A DNA stretch of 33,468 bases from Methylomonas rosea (GTDB lineage Bacteria > Pseudomonadota > Gammaproteobacteria > Methylococcales > Methylomonadaceae). Positions 27,375 to 33,468 of this stretch are shown in pieces. The position numbers and the translations under genes were made by a program. Below the pieces are notes generated by a model that had not been told where the DNA came from, made no database searches, and saw nothing but the letters and a program-made list of their open reading frames with translations. Position 1 is the first letter of the stretch, and each line of letters starts with the position of its first letter. The DNA is taken from NCBI RefSeq assembly GCF_024505055.1, contig NZ_JANIBL010000057.1, forward strand, positions 1-33,468, written 5' to 3'.

Positions 27375-28412
27375 TTAATTGGCAAAGATGTCATCGCTGC
27401 CGAGTTGCTGCCTGGGCACTGGCAGGCCAAAATGGCTGTAGGCTTTGTGCGTGACCACTCGCCCTCTGGGGGTGCGCATGATAAATCCTTGCTGCAATAG
27501 ATACGGCTCCAGCACGTCTTCAACGGTACCGCGCTCCTCGCTGATAACGGCAGCCAGCGTATCCAGCCCAACCGGGCCGCCTTGAAAATGCTCTATCATG
27601 GCGGTCAATAACTTCCGGTCCAGCATATCGAAGCCTTGTTGGTCTATTTTCAGCATATCCAATGCTTGTTTGGCAATCTCGCGACTAACCGTGCCGTTGC
27701 CTTTTACTTCGGCAAAGTCGCGCACTCGGCGTAACAGCCGGTTGGCAATCCTCGGCGTGCCCCGCGAGCGGCAGGCGATCTCATCCGCACCACCGCTGTC
27801 CATGCCAATATTCAGCAGTTTGGCTGAGCGGCTGACGATACTGGCCAGTTCCTCGACGGTGTAAAACTCAAGGCGTTGGACGATACCGAAACGGTCGCGT
27901 AAAGGCGATGTCAACAAACCGGCCCGGGTCGTAGCGCCTATCAGCGTAAATGGTGGCAAATCCAGCTTGATTGAGCGGGCTGCCGGACCTTCACCTATTA
28001 TAATATCAATTTGGTAGTCTTCCATAGCCGGATACAGCACCTCTTCCACCGCCGGGCTGAGTCTATGGATTTCGTCGATGAATAGCACATCGTGCGCTTG
28101 CAGATTGGTCAGCAAAGCTGCCAAGTCACCGGCTTTATCCAGGACCGGCCCGGAGGTTTGCCGAATGTTGACATTCATTTCCATGGCAACGATGTTAGCC
28201 AAGGTGGTTTTCCCCAAGCCGGGAGGGCCGAAGATCAATACATGATCCAACGCTTCAGAGCGCGTTACCGCCGCTTGGATAAAGATTTCCATCTGCTCGC
28301 GGAGTTCTTTTTGCCCGACATAGTCTTTCAGCCGTTTGGGGCGAATAGCGCGATCCACGCGCTCCTCGTCATTATTTCCTTGCGCTGTCACCAATCTATC
28401 GCTTTCAATCAT
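27375..28412 (-). CDS. ruvB: Holliday junction branch-migration helicase RuvB
   Basis: RuvB is the AAA+ hexameric motor that drives branch migration with RuvA. The 345 residues hold Walker A GPPGLGKT (62-69), Walker B FIDEIH (111-116), sensor motif [11 protein letters not shown] and the C-terminal winged helix with [12 protein letters not shown]. It overlaps ruvA by 4 bp (ATGA). The ybgC gene follows after 18 bp. Confidence 0.98.
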   Translation of the reverse strand: MIESDRLVTAQGNNDEERVDRAIRPKRLKDYVGQKELREQMEIFIQAAVTRSEALDHVLIFGPPGLGKTTLANIVAMEMNVNIRQTSGPVLDKAGDLAALLTNLQAHDVLFIDEIHRLSPAVEEVLYPAMEDYQIDIIIGEGPAARSIKLDLPPFTLIGATTRAGLLTSPLRDRFGIVQRLEFYTVEELASIVSRSAKLLNIGMDSGGADEIACRSRGTPRIANRLLRRVRDFAEVKGNGTVSREIAKQALDMLKIDQQGFDMLDRKLLTAMIEHFQGGPVGLDTLAAVISEERGTVEDVLEPYLLQQGFIMRTPRGRVVTHKAYSHFGLPVPRQQLGSDDIFAN

Positions 28413-29011
28413 TTAACCGCACCGCGTAGCGCCAGACGAATAATGTCCTCGCAGCTTTTATCTTCGGTGGCGATCGATTGTACCATTCGCGCCGCATCGG
28501 GCGGCTTATACCCCAAGGCACACAGCGCGCTGATCGCTTCTTGCTTGGGACTGGCTGCCGAACCGGGCAGCGAACTTGGGCGATCATTCGATGCCGATAA
28601 CTTGTTCAATTCCGGCAGACGACCGCGCATTTCGATAATCAAGCGCTCAGCCGTCTTTTGGCCGACGCCAGGCAAACGCACCAAGCCTTTTACATCGTTA
28701 TCATGGACGCAACGATAGAATTCTTCGGTGCTTTGCCCGGACAGAATCGTTAACGCCAGCTTCGGACCGACGCCGTTGACCTTGATCAGGGTTCTAAACA
28801 GCATACGTTCGCTTTCCGTGGCAAAGCCGAACAGGATATGCGCATCCTCCCGCACGACAAGATGAGTATGCAGTTTAACTTCTTCACCCAGCGCCGGCAG
28901 ATCGTAAAAGGTATTCATCGGCGCTTCCACCTCATAACCGACGCCGTGCACATCCAGCAATAGTTGCGGAGGGGCTTTATGAATCAATTTACCGCGTAAA
29001 AAACCGATCAT
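28409..29011 (-). CDS. ruvA: Holliday junction DNA helicase subunit RuvA
   Basis: RuvA tetramers bind the four-way junction and load RuvB. The 200 residues (E. coli 203) begin with the OB-fold MIGFLRGKL. Helix-hairpin-helix motifs follow at about 70-130 ([15 protein letters not shown] and [16 protein letters not shown]). A flexible linker leads to the C-terminal RuvB-contact domain (about 150-200). It overlaps ruvC upstream and ruvB downstream by 4 bp each. Confidence 0.98.
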   Translation of the reverse strand: MIGFLRGKLIHKAPPQLLLDVHGVGYEVEAPMNTFYDLPALGEEVKLHTHLVVREDAHILFGFATESERMLFRTLIKVNGVGPKLALTILSGQSTEEFYRCVHDNDVKGLVRLPGVGQKTAERLIIEMRGRLPELNKLSASNDRPSSLPGSAASPKQEAISALCALGYKPPDAARMVQSIATEDKSCEDIIRLALRGAVK

Positions 29012-29505
29012 GAACTTACCTTTTGCAAGCGCATGGCGGTTTCCTGATAGTGGCTATGGCATAGACCTATAGCCAACGCATCGCTGGCGTCGATCTGCAT
29101 ATCACCTTGAATACTCAACAAAATTTTCACCATATGCTGAACTTGCAGCTTATCGGCATTACCTTTGCCGACCAAGGCTTGTTTCACCTGTCTGGCAGCG
29201 TATTCGAACACGGGCAGATCGCGATTCAAGGTGGCGCAGATTGCCGCACCGCGGGCCTGACCCAGCTTCAAGGCCGAATCGGCATTTTTATGCATAAACA
29301 CTTGCTCGATGGCCATTTGCTCGGGATGGTACAACTCGATCACCTGACTAACGCCATCGAAAATCTGCTTCAAACGCTCGGGAAATTCATCGGACTTAAT
29401 ACGAATGCAGCCGCTCGCTACGTAACGAATACCGCGTGGCGTCGACTCAACCACACCGTATCCGGTAATACGCGAACCTGGATCTATACCTAAAATTCTG
29501 GTCAA
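29008..29505 (-). CDS. ruvC: Crossover junction endodeoxyribonuclease RuvC
   Basis: RuvC cleaves Holliday junctions symmetrically. The 165 residues carry the four acidic metal ligands D8 (LGIDPGSR), E67 (MAIEQVF), D139 and D142 ([10 protein letters not shown]). The start appears to be a TTG at 29505, since no in-frame ATG or GTG gives the family's expected N-terminus; no good ribosome-binding site is visible. It lies 33 bp after yebC and opens the coupled ruvCAB block. Confidence 0.96.
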   Translation of the reverse strand: MTRILGIDPGSRITGYGVVESTPRGIRYVASGCIRIKSDEFPERLKQIFDGVSQVIELYHPEQMAIEQVFMHKNADSALKLGQARGAAICATLNRDLPVFEYAARQVKQALVGKGNADKLQVQHMVKILLSIQGDMQIDASDALAIGLCHSHYQETAMRLQKVSS

Positions 29506-29538
29506 TAGTGTATTGGTACGAGTAATTTTGTGGTGTGA

Positions 29539-30291
29539 TTAGGCATCGAGCGCAGTCATAATGTCGTCGCTGATGTCGGCATTGGAGTAAACATCCTGTA
29601 CATCGTCCAGGTCTTCCAAGCGGTCGATCAACTTCAGCATTTTTTCGGCCGCATCGGCATCCAACTCGGTTTTGACATCGGCATGCATCGTCACTTCGGC
29701 GTTTTCCGGCTCCAAGCCGGCAGCGACCATGGCTTCCTTGACTGTCATATAGTCTTCCGGCGTGGTAAAAACATCAATAGAACCATCATCATTGGTAACC
29801 ACATCCTCGGCGCCCGCTTCCATAGCCGCTTCCATCAACACATCTTCATCGACTTCGTTTGAGTAACTGATGATACCCACTTTACGAAACATATAAGCCA
29901 CAGAACCATCGGTACCTAAATTACCGCCGGCCTTGGAAAATGCGTGCCTGACATCCGCGACGGTACGATTGCGATTATCGGTCAAGCAATTGACCATCAC
30001 CGCAGTGCCGCCGGGGCCGTAACCTTCATAACGGACTTCTTCGTAGACCACGCCATCAATCGCGCCTATGGCTTTTTTGATGGTGTTATCGATAGTATCG
30101 CGCTTCATATTGGCACCGAGCGCCTTATCGATAGCGGAGCGCAGACTCGGGTTGTTGGCCGGATCGCCGCCACCTGAACCCTTCGCGGCCACGGTAATTT
30201 CCCGGATCATTTTGGTAAAAATCTTGCCGCGTTTTGCGTCCTGCGCGCCTTTACGATGCTTGATGTTAGCCCACTTACTATGCCCTGCCAT
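29539..30291 (-). CDS. yebC: YebC/PmpR-family protein (transcription or translation factor)
   Basis: The 250 residues begin with the diagnostic [15 protein letters not shown] and continue with the three-domain YebC fold (GRKIF-like [13 protein letters not shown] at 20-32, GPGGTAVMV near 92). Family members bind DNA as regulators, and recent work links some to relieving ribosome stalling; which applies here cannot be told. GAGAG-type sequence precedes the ATG. It heads the long run into ruvCAB and tol-pal. A possible extended -10 lies 33 bp upstream (30324-30329). Confidence 0.95.
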   Translation of the reverse strand: MAGHSKWANIKHRKGAQDAKRGKIFTKMIREITVAAKGSGGGDPANNPSLRSAIDKALGANMKRDTIDNTIKKAIGAIDGVVYEEVRYEGYGPGGTAVMVNCLTDNRNRTVADVRHAFSKAGGNLGTDGSVAYMFRKVGIISYSNEVDEDVLMEAAMEAGAEDVVTNDDGSIDVFTTPEDYMTVKEAMVAAGLEPENAEVTMHADVKTELDADAAEKMLKLIDRLEDLDDVQDVYSNADISDDIMTALDA

Positions 30292-30323
30292 TCTATCTCT
30301 CTGAATCTTCTAAAAATTTGGGA

Positions 30324-30332
30324 ATTTTACCA
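30324..30332 (-). promoter_or_regulatory. Possible extended -10 promoter element for yebC
   Basis: On the minus strand TGGTAAAAT (30332 to 30324) fits an extended -10 (TGn followed by five of six TATAAT bases). A start near 30317 would give a leader of about 26 bases to the yebC ATG. No good -35 is seen, as is common for extended -10 promoters. It would serve the 13-gene run yebC to queC. Confidence 0.4.
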
Positions 30333-30359
30333 TCGTCCCGTCTGCTTATCGACCCTTGC

Positions 30360-31001
30360 TTATAGCACCAAGGGCAATACTGCCGCTAACGACGTATCCG
30401 AGACGTAGCTATCCGCCTGCTCTTCCACCAACGGCCTGCGCACTACGCCGCCGAAACCGATCATATATGCACCGGCTAATTTTGCTTCGAGATCGGTCTT
30501 GCCATCGCCTATCATAACCAAGGATGAATGATGCATCCTCAGCCGCCGGCAAATCCTGGCCTTGCCACCACTAACTGCCAAGGGCGAATGCCGGGCAAAA
30601 TCCTGATAATTACCGTCATCGTCAAACAACACATCGACCGCATGCACATGCTCGTCCGGTATGCCCAACTGTTCCGCTAAGGGCAGTATCGCCTGTCGCA
30701 AGCCGCCACTGATGATGTGAATTAACTTGTTGTTAGCTTGCAAGGTTTTAATCGTTTCACTGACACCCTCCACCATTTCGGCAATATACAACTCGGCCAA
30801 CCAGTCTATCGCGGCTTTGTCGGGCTTAATCAAATCCAGTCGGTTCGCGTAGACATCCTCCAAAGCGAGCTCACCGTTCATGGCCGCATCAGTCAATGCC
30901 GCAACCTGTTCAAATAAACCGTTACGCCTGGCTAATTCATCGATACCTTCGACCCGACTTAGCGTACTATCGCAATCGAAACAAATGACGTCATAACTCA
31001 T
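30360..31001 (-). CDS. serB: Phosphoserine phosphatase
   Basis: SerB performs the last step of serine synthesis, dephosphorylating L-phosphoserine. The 213 residues form a short HAD-family enzyme without the regulatory N-terminal domain of E. coli SerB. The nucleophile D9 and acid D11 lie in CFDCDST, HIISGG holds the motif II serine, and MIGDGKTDLEAK is motif III. I chose the ATG at 31001, which overlaps the serA stop as ATGA; an upstream in-frame start at 31043 would lie well inside serA. The overlap with serA strongly supports the serine assignment over another HAD phosphatase. Confidence 0.93.
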   Translation of the reverse strand: MSYDVICFDCDSTLSRVEGIDELARRNGLFEQVAALTDAAMNGELALEDVYANRLDLIKPDKAAIDWLAELYIAEMVEGVSETIKTLQANNKLIHIISGGLRQAILPLAEQLGIPDEHVHAVDVLFDDDGNYQDFARHSPLAVSGGKARICRRLRMHHSSLVMIGDGKTDLEAKLAGAYMIGFGGVVRRPLVEEQADSYVSDTSLAAVLPLVL

Positions 31002-32581
31002 AAAGCAATTTGCCTCGCCGTATGTACCGCCGGCACCTCGCACACTGATTTCAGCACTTGCTCGTTTAATGGATCCGAAACGCTGATGACCATCATCGCC
31101 AATTGATGCTCGTCGGCGATGCTAACTTGCATCCGGGTAATATTGATATTGGCGACGCCCAAGATCGAGCTAATCGCGGCGATCACGCCAGGCCGGTCAT
31201 CATGACGGGTGATTAATAGAGCGCCTTCCGGCACCACTTCGATTTCGAAATGATTGATGCTGACCAAGCGCGGATGTTGATTTCCCAACAAGGTACCCGC
31301 CAACGATACCGATTTATCAGCGCAATGCCCGGTGATTTTGATTAGCGATTGATAGCCTTCTGATTCCTCGGTCTGCGACTCAATTAGCGTTATGCCCTGA
31401 CGTTTGGCAATGTTCTCGACATTCACGCGGTTAACCGGCGTAGAAAGTTGTCCACCCAGTAAGCCGACCATCGCTTCAGCAGAAATAGGCCGAATTTTCA
31501 CCTCAGCAGCCTTACCGTATACGGCAACTTCCAGCTTTTGAATCGGTTGATCGATCAAACCAACCAACACCTTGCCGAGAATATTGGCTAAGTTCATAAA
31601 TGGTTGAGCCTTGGACAACTCTTCTGCCGACAACCTAGGCAGATTCAGAGCATTTACGGCTTCACCGGTTTGCAAATATTTAACCGCCTGACGGGCGATC
31701 TCGACACTGACAGCCACTTGCGCTTCTTTGGTCGAAGCGCCTAAATGTGGGGTAAATACCACGTTGTCCAAAGTAAGCAACGGCGAATCCTTGGGCGGCT
31801 CTTGCTCATAAACATCCAATGCCGCGCCGGCAATCCGACCGTCTTTCAAAGCATCGTATAATGCCGACTCGTCAACCAAGCCGCCACGCGCGCAATTGAT
31901 CAAGCGCGCAGATTTTTTCATCATCGCCAATTGCTCACGACCGATGATGTTTTTGGTTTTCTCCAGCAAAGGACAATGCAAGGTCAAATAGTCCGCTTGC
32001 TTAACCAAGGCTTCCAAATCGACCATTTCCGCGCCATGTTTGGCAAAAACATCCGGTGCAACAAACGGATCATAAGCGATCACGCGCATGCCCAAACCGT
32101 TGCCGCGTTGAGCAACTATCCGGCCTATAGTGCCGAAACCCAGCACTGCCAAGGTTTTATGAGTAATTTCAGCTCCCATCAATTTAGAGCGTTCCCACTT
32201 ACCTTCTCTAACCGACTGATTAGCGAAGGGTAGATTACGACTTAAGGAAAACATATGCGCAATAGCCAGTTCAGCCGTGGTGGTAGCGTTGGCATCCGGC
32301 GTATTCATTACGATAACGCCTTGCTCAGTTGCGGCATTTAAGTCGACATTATCAACCCCTATGCCGGCGCGCCCGACTACTTTCAGACAAGTCGCAGCTT
32401 TTAAAACCCTAGCCGTTACCTGAGTATCGCTGCGAATCAATAAGGCATCATAATCTGGAATAATTTCGCACAACGTGTCTTCACTTAAGCCGGTTTGAAT
32501 GTGTATCTGTATTCCTTCCTGGGCATTTAAGAAATTAATGCCGTCTTCCGCAAGCTTGTCTGAAATTAGTATCTTTTTCAT
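30998..32581 (-). CDS. serA: D-3-phosphoglycerate dehydrogenase
   Basis: SerA oxidises 3-phosphoglycerate with NAD, the first step of serine synthesis. From the ATG at 32581 it has 527 residues, the long form with an extra allosteric (ASB) domain. The NAD-binding GFGTIG lies at 148-153. Catalytic residues are R232 (ARGG), E261 (EQEPP) and H279 (TPHLGAST). The ASB domain lies at about 320-450 and an ACT domain at about 455-527 (RHDDRPGVIAAISSIL). Feedback control by serine is likely from the ACT domain. An in-frame ATG at 32614 would fall on the putative -10 box, so 32581 is preferred. Serine synthesis is central in serine-pathway and RuMP methylotrophs, but the gene is universal. Confidence 0.96.
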   Translation of the reverse strand: MKKILISDKLAEDGINFLNAQEGIQIHIQTGLSEDTLCEIIPDYDALLIRSDTQVTARVLKAATCLKVVGRAGIGVDNVDLNAATEQGVIVMNTPDANATTTAELAIAHMFSLSRNLPFANQSVREGKWERSKLMGAEITHKTLAVLGFGTIGRIVAQRGNGLGMRVIAYDPFVAPDVFAKHGAEMVDLEALVKQADYLTLHCPLLEKTKNIIGREQLAMMKKSARLINCARGGLVDESALYDALKDGRIAGAALDVYEQEPPKDSPLLTLDNVVFTPHLGASTKEAQVAVSVEIARQAVKYLQTGEAVNALNLPRLSAEELSKAQPFMNLANILGKVLVGLIDQPIQKLEVAVYGKAAEVKIRPISAEAMVGLLGGQLSTPVNRVNVENIAKRQGITLIESQTEESEGYQSLIKITGHCADKSVSLAGTLLGNQHPRLVSINHFEIEVVPEGALLITRHDDRPGVIAAISSILGVANINITRMQVSIADEHQLAMMVISVSDPLNEQVLKSVCEVPAVHTARQIAL

Positions 32582-32612
32582 CGCCGTGACTGGATTATTG
32601 GATAAGGCCGGC

Positions 32613-32621
32613 ATTCTAGCA
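32613..32621 (-). promoter_or_regulatory. Putative serA-serB promoter (extended -10)
   Basis: On the minus strand TGCTAGAAT (32621 to 32613) fits an extended -10 element. Transcription would start near 32606, giving a leader of about 25 bases to the serA ATG. A weak TTACGG-type -35 lies 18 bases upstream. The element ends 10 bp from the opposing -10 box of the divergent gene. Confidence 0.45.
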
Positions 32622-32625
32622 GCTT

Positions 32626-32634
32626 TGCTATAAT
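32626..32634 (+). promoter_or_regulatory. Putative promoter of the TlpA-like gene (extended -10)
   Basis: TGCTATAAT at 32626-32634 is a perfect extended -10 (TGn plus TATAAT). It is 43 bp before the ATG at 32677, giving a leader of about 36 bases. No -35 match is present at the proper distance, as expected for this promoter class. Confidence 0.55.
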
Positions 32635-32676
32635 CGCCGTAATGCGCGTTCCCGACAAACTACCGAATCTAAGCTT

Positions 32677-33153
32677 ATGAAAATAAAAGCGGCGCTTGGC
32701 GTCCTATCGGTGATCTGTTTGCTAGGCGCAATCGCCTGGTGGCTGACTTACACCAAAAGCTTCGTCCCCGATGCCGTGTTTACCACATTGAAAGGCGAGC
32801 GGCTGACAATTGCCGCGCTAAAAGGCAAACCCGTTTTGATAACGTTTTGGGCAACCGACTGCCCTGGCTGTATTGAGGAAATTCCGGATCTGATCGCACT
32901 GCACCAGCAAGGCCTGCAAATCATTGCGGTGGCAATGCCTTACGACCCACCTAGCCGCGTGCTAGCTTTAGCCAAAGAAAGACAGCTTCCCTATGCAGTG
33001 GCGCTTGATATAGACGGTAGTCTTGTACATGCTTTTGGTGACGTGCAATTGACCCCGACAATGTTTTTAATAGATAGGCAAGGCGTGATCATCATGCACA
33101 AAATCGGCGCCTTCGATTTAGCATCTTTAAAAACACTTCTGACACAATTATAA
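32677..33153 (+). CDS. TlpA-like membrane-anchored thioredoxin-fold protein
   Basis: The 158-residue protein has an N-terminal uncleaved anchor or signal segment (about 4-24, ALGVLSVICLLGAIAWWLTY) followed by a periplasmic thioredoxin fold. The redox motif is C62-PG-C65 in FWATDCPGCIEEIPD, and the cis-proline region is LTPTMFLIDRQG. Such proteins reduce disulfides in the periplasm, for example apocytochrome c or copper-site assembly proteins, but the partner cannot be told here. It stands alone, divergent from serA, with a convergent 5S rRNA gene downstream. Confidence 0.85.
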   Translation: MKIKAALGVLSVICLLGAIAWWLTYTKSFVPDAVFTTLKGERLTIAALKGKPVLITFWATDCPGCIEEIPDLIALHQQGLQIIAVAMPYDPPSRVLALAKERQLPYAVALDIDGSLVHAFGDVQLTPTMFLIDRQGVIIMHKIGAFDLASLKTLLTQL

Positions 33154-33241
33154 AAACTCCGTTGCAATTGAACATCAGAAGCCTGGTCTGACGACAGCAA
33201 ACCATAAAATTGAAGTGTGATTATGTATCAGGGAGTTTCGA

Positions 33242-33278
33242 TCAAAAAAAAAGCCCTGCTAGAGTTAGCAGGGCTTTT
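33242..33278 (-). terminator. Intrinsic terminator of the rRNA operon
   Basis: A 12-bp perfect stem is formed by AAAAGCCCTGCT (33249-33260) and AGCAGGGCTTTT (33267-33278) with a six-base loop. In the minus direction it runs into nine T residues (plus-strand A-run 33244-33252), placing it about 10 bp after the 3' end of the 5S gene. It may also stop rightward transcription from the TlpA-like gene, but the T-run on that side is only four bases. Confidence 0.9.
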
Positions 33279-33287
33279 GGGTTAGGC

Positions 33288-33405
33288 GCTTGGCGATGAC
33301 CTACTTTCACATGGCAACCTGCCACACTATCATCGGCGCTAAGCGGTTTCACTTCCGAGTTCGGGATGGGATCGGGTGGTTCACGCTTGCTATGTTCACC
33401 AAGCA
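33288..33405 (-). rRNA. rrf: 5S ribosomal RNA
   Basis: Read on the minus strand, about 118 bases begin TGCTTGGTGA and end TCGCCAAGC, which pair as the closing helix. The interior contains the conserved CCCGATCCCATCCCGAACTC loop (within 33349-33378) and GAAGTGAAACCGCTTAGCGCC. It is the last gene of an rRNA operon; the remaining 33406-33468 is the 23S-5S spacer. The ends are good to a base or two. Confidence 0.97.
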
Positions 33406-33468
33406 AACTGGTTAGGCTGTTGTGCAGCCGTCATGCGCAGGTTGGAAGCAATTGCTTCGCCCTGCCTT

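Noticed and set aside
33406..33468. Considered a tRNA or small RNA right of the 5S gene.
   Set aside because: No cloverleaf or T-loop consensus. The position fits the 23S-5S spacer.

Overview
The window looks like chromosomal DNA of a gammaproteobacterium, most likely a methanotroph of the order Methylococcales (Methylomonas-like). This taxonomic call is inference. It rests on gamma-type gene order (miaB-ybeZ-ybeY-corC; ruvC-ruvA-ruvB-ybgC-tolQRAB-pal-cpoB), on a periplasmic binding protein of the type that accompanies PQQ alcohol dehydrogenases (MxaJ/XoxJ type), and on a full glycogen cluster that includes a GH57 enzyme. I see no insertion sequence, integrase, CRISPR array, tRNA gene or broken gene. 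Coding density is very high: the longest stretch without a gene is 216 bp (5371-5586), so no gap exceeds 300 bp.

Region 1 (45-902) holds the quinoprotein-dehydrogenase-associated binding protein; its presumed dehydrogenase partner would lie to the left, outside the window. Region 2 (918-9987) is a divergent glycogen locus. glgC, a GH57 amylase-like gene and malQ run leftward; glgB, glgA and a small secretin-domain protein run rightward. Together they cover ADP-glucose synthesis, chain elongation, branching and alpha-glucan remodelling or breakdown. Region 3 (10115-14956) is a two-gene unit: a PotD-like periplasmic binding protein followed with no gap by a large membrane GGDEF-EAL protein. This resembles the NspS/MbaA polyamine-sensing pair of Vibrio cholerae. 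Region 4 (14949-18594, minus) is miaB-ybeZ-ybeY-corC, covering tRNA modification, RNA processing and a CBS-domain protein.

Region 5 (18628-20084, minus) is the most unusual part. A soluble protein of 204 residues, resembling the signalling tip of chemoreceptors, is followed by a stand-alone di-iron oxygen-binding (ODP, metallo-beta-lactamase fold) protein and an intrinsic terminator. This looks like a self-contained soluble oxygen/redox sensing module. Region 6 (20185-30291, minus) is a 13-gene co-directional run: yebC, ruvC, ruvA, ruvB, ybgC, tolQ, tolR, tolA, tolB, pal, cpoB, queE, queC. Several junctions overlap as ATGA or TAATG. Region 7 (30360-32581, minus) is serA-serB for serine synthesis, divergent from a TlpA-like thioredoxin gene (32677-33153, plus). 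The right end (33242-33405, minus) is a 5S rRNA gene with its terminator, the tail of an rRNA operon that enters from the right.
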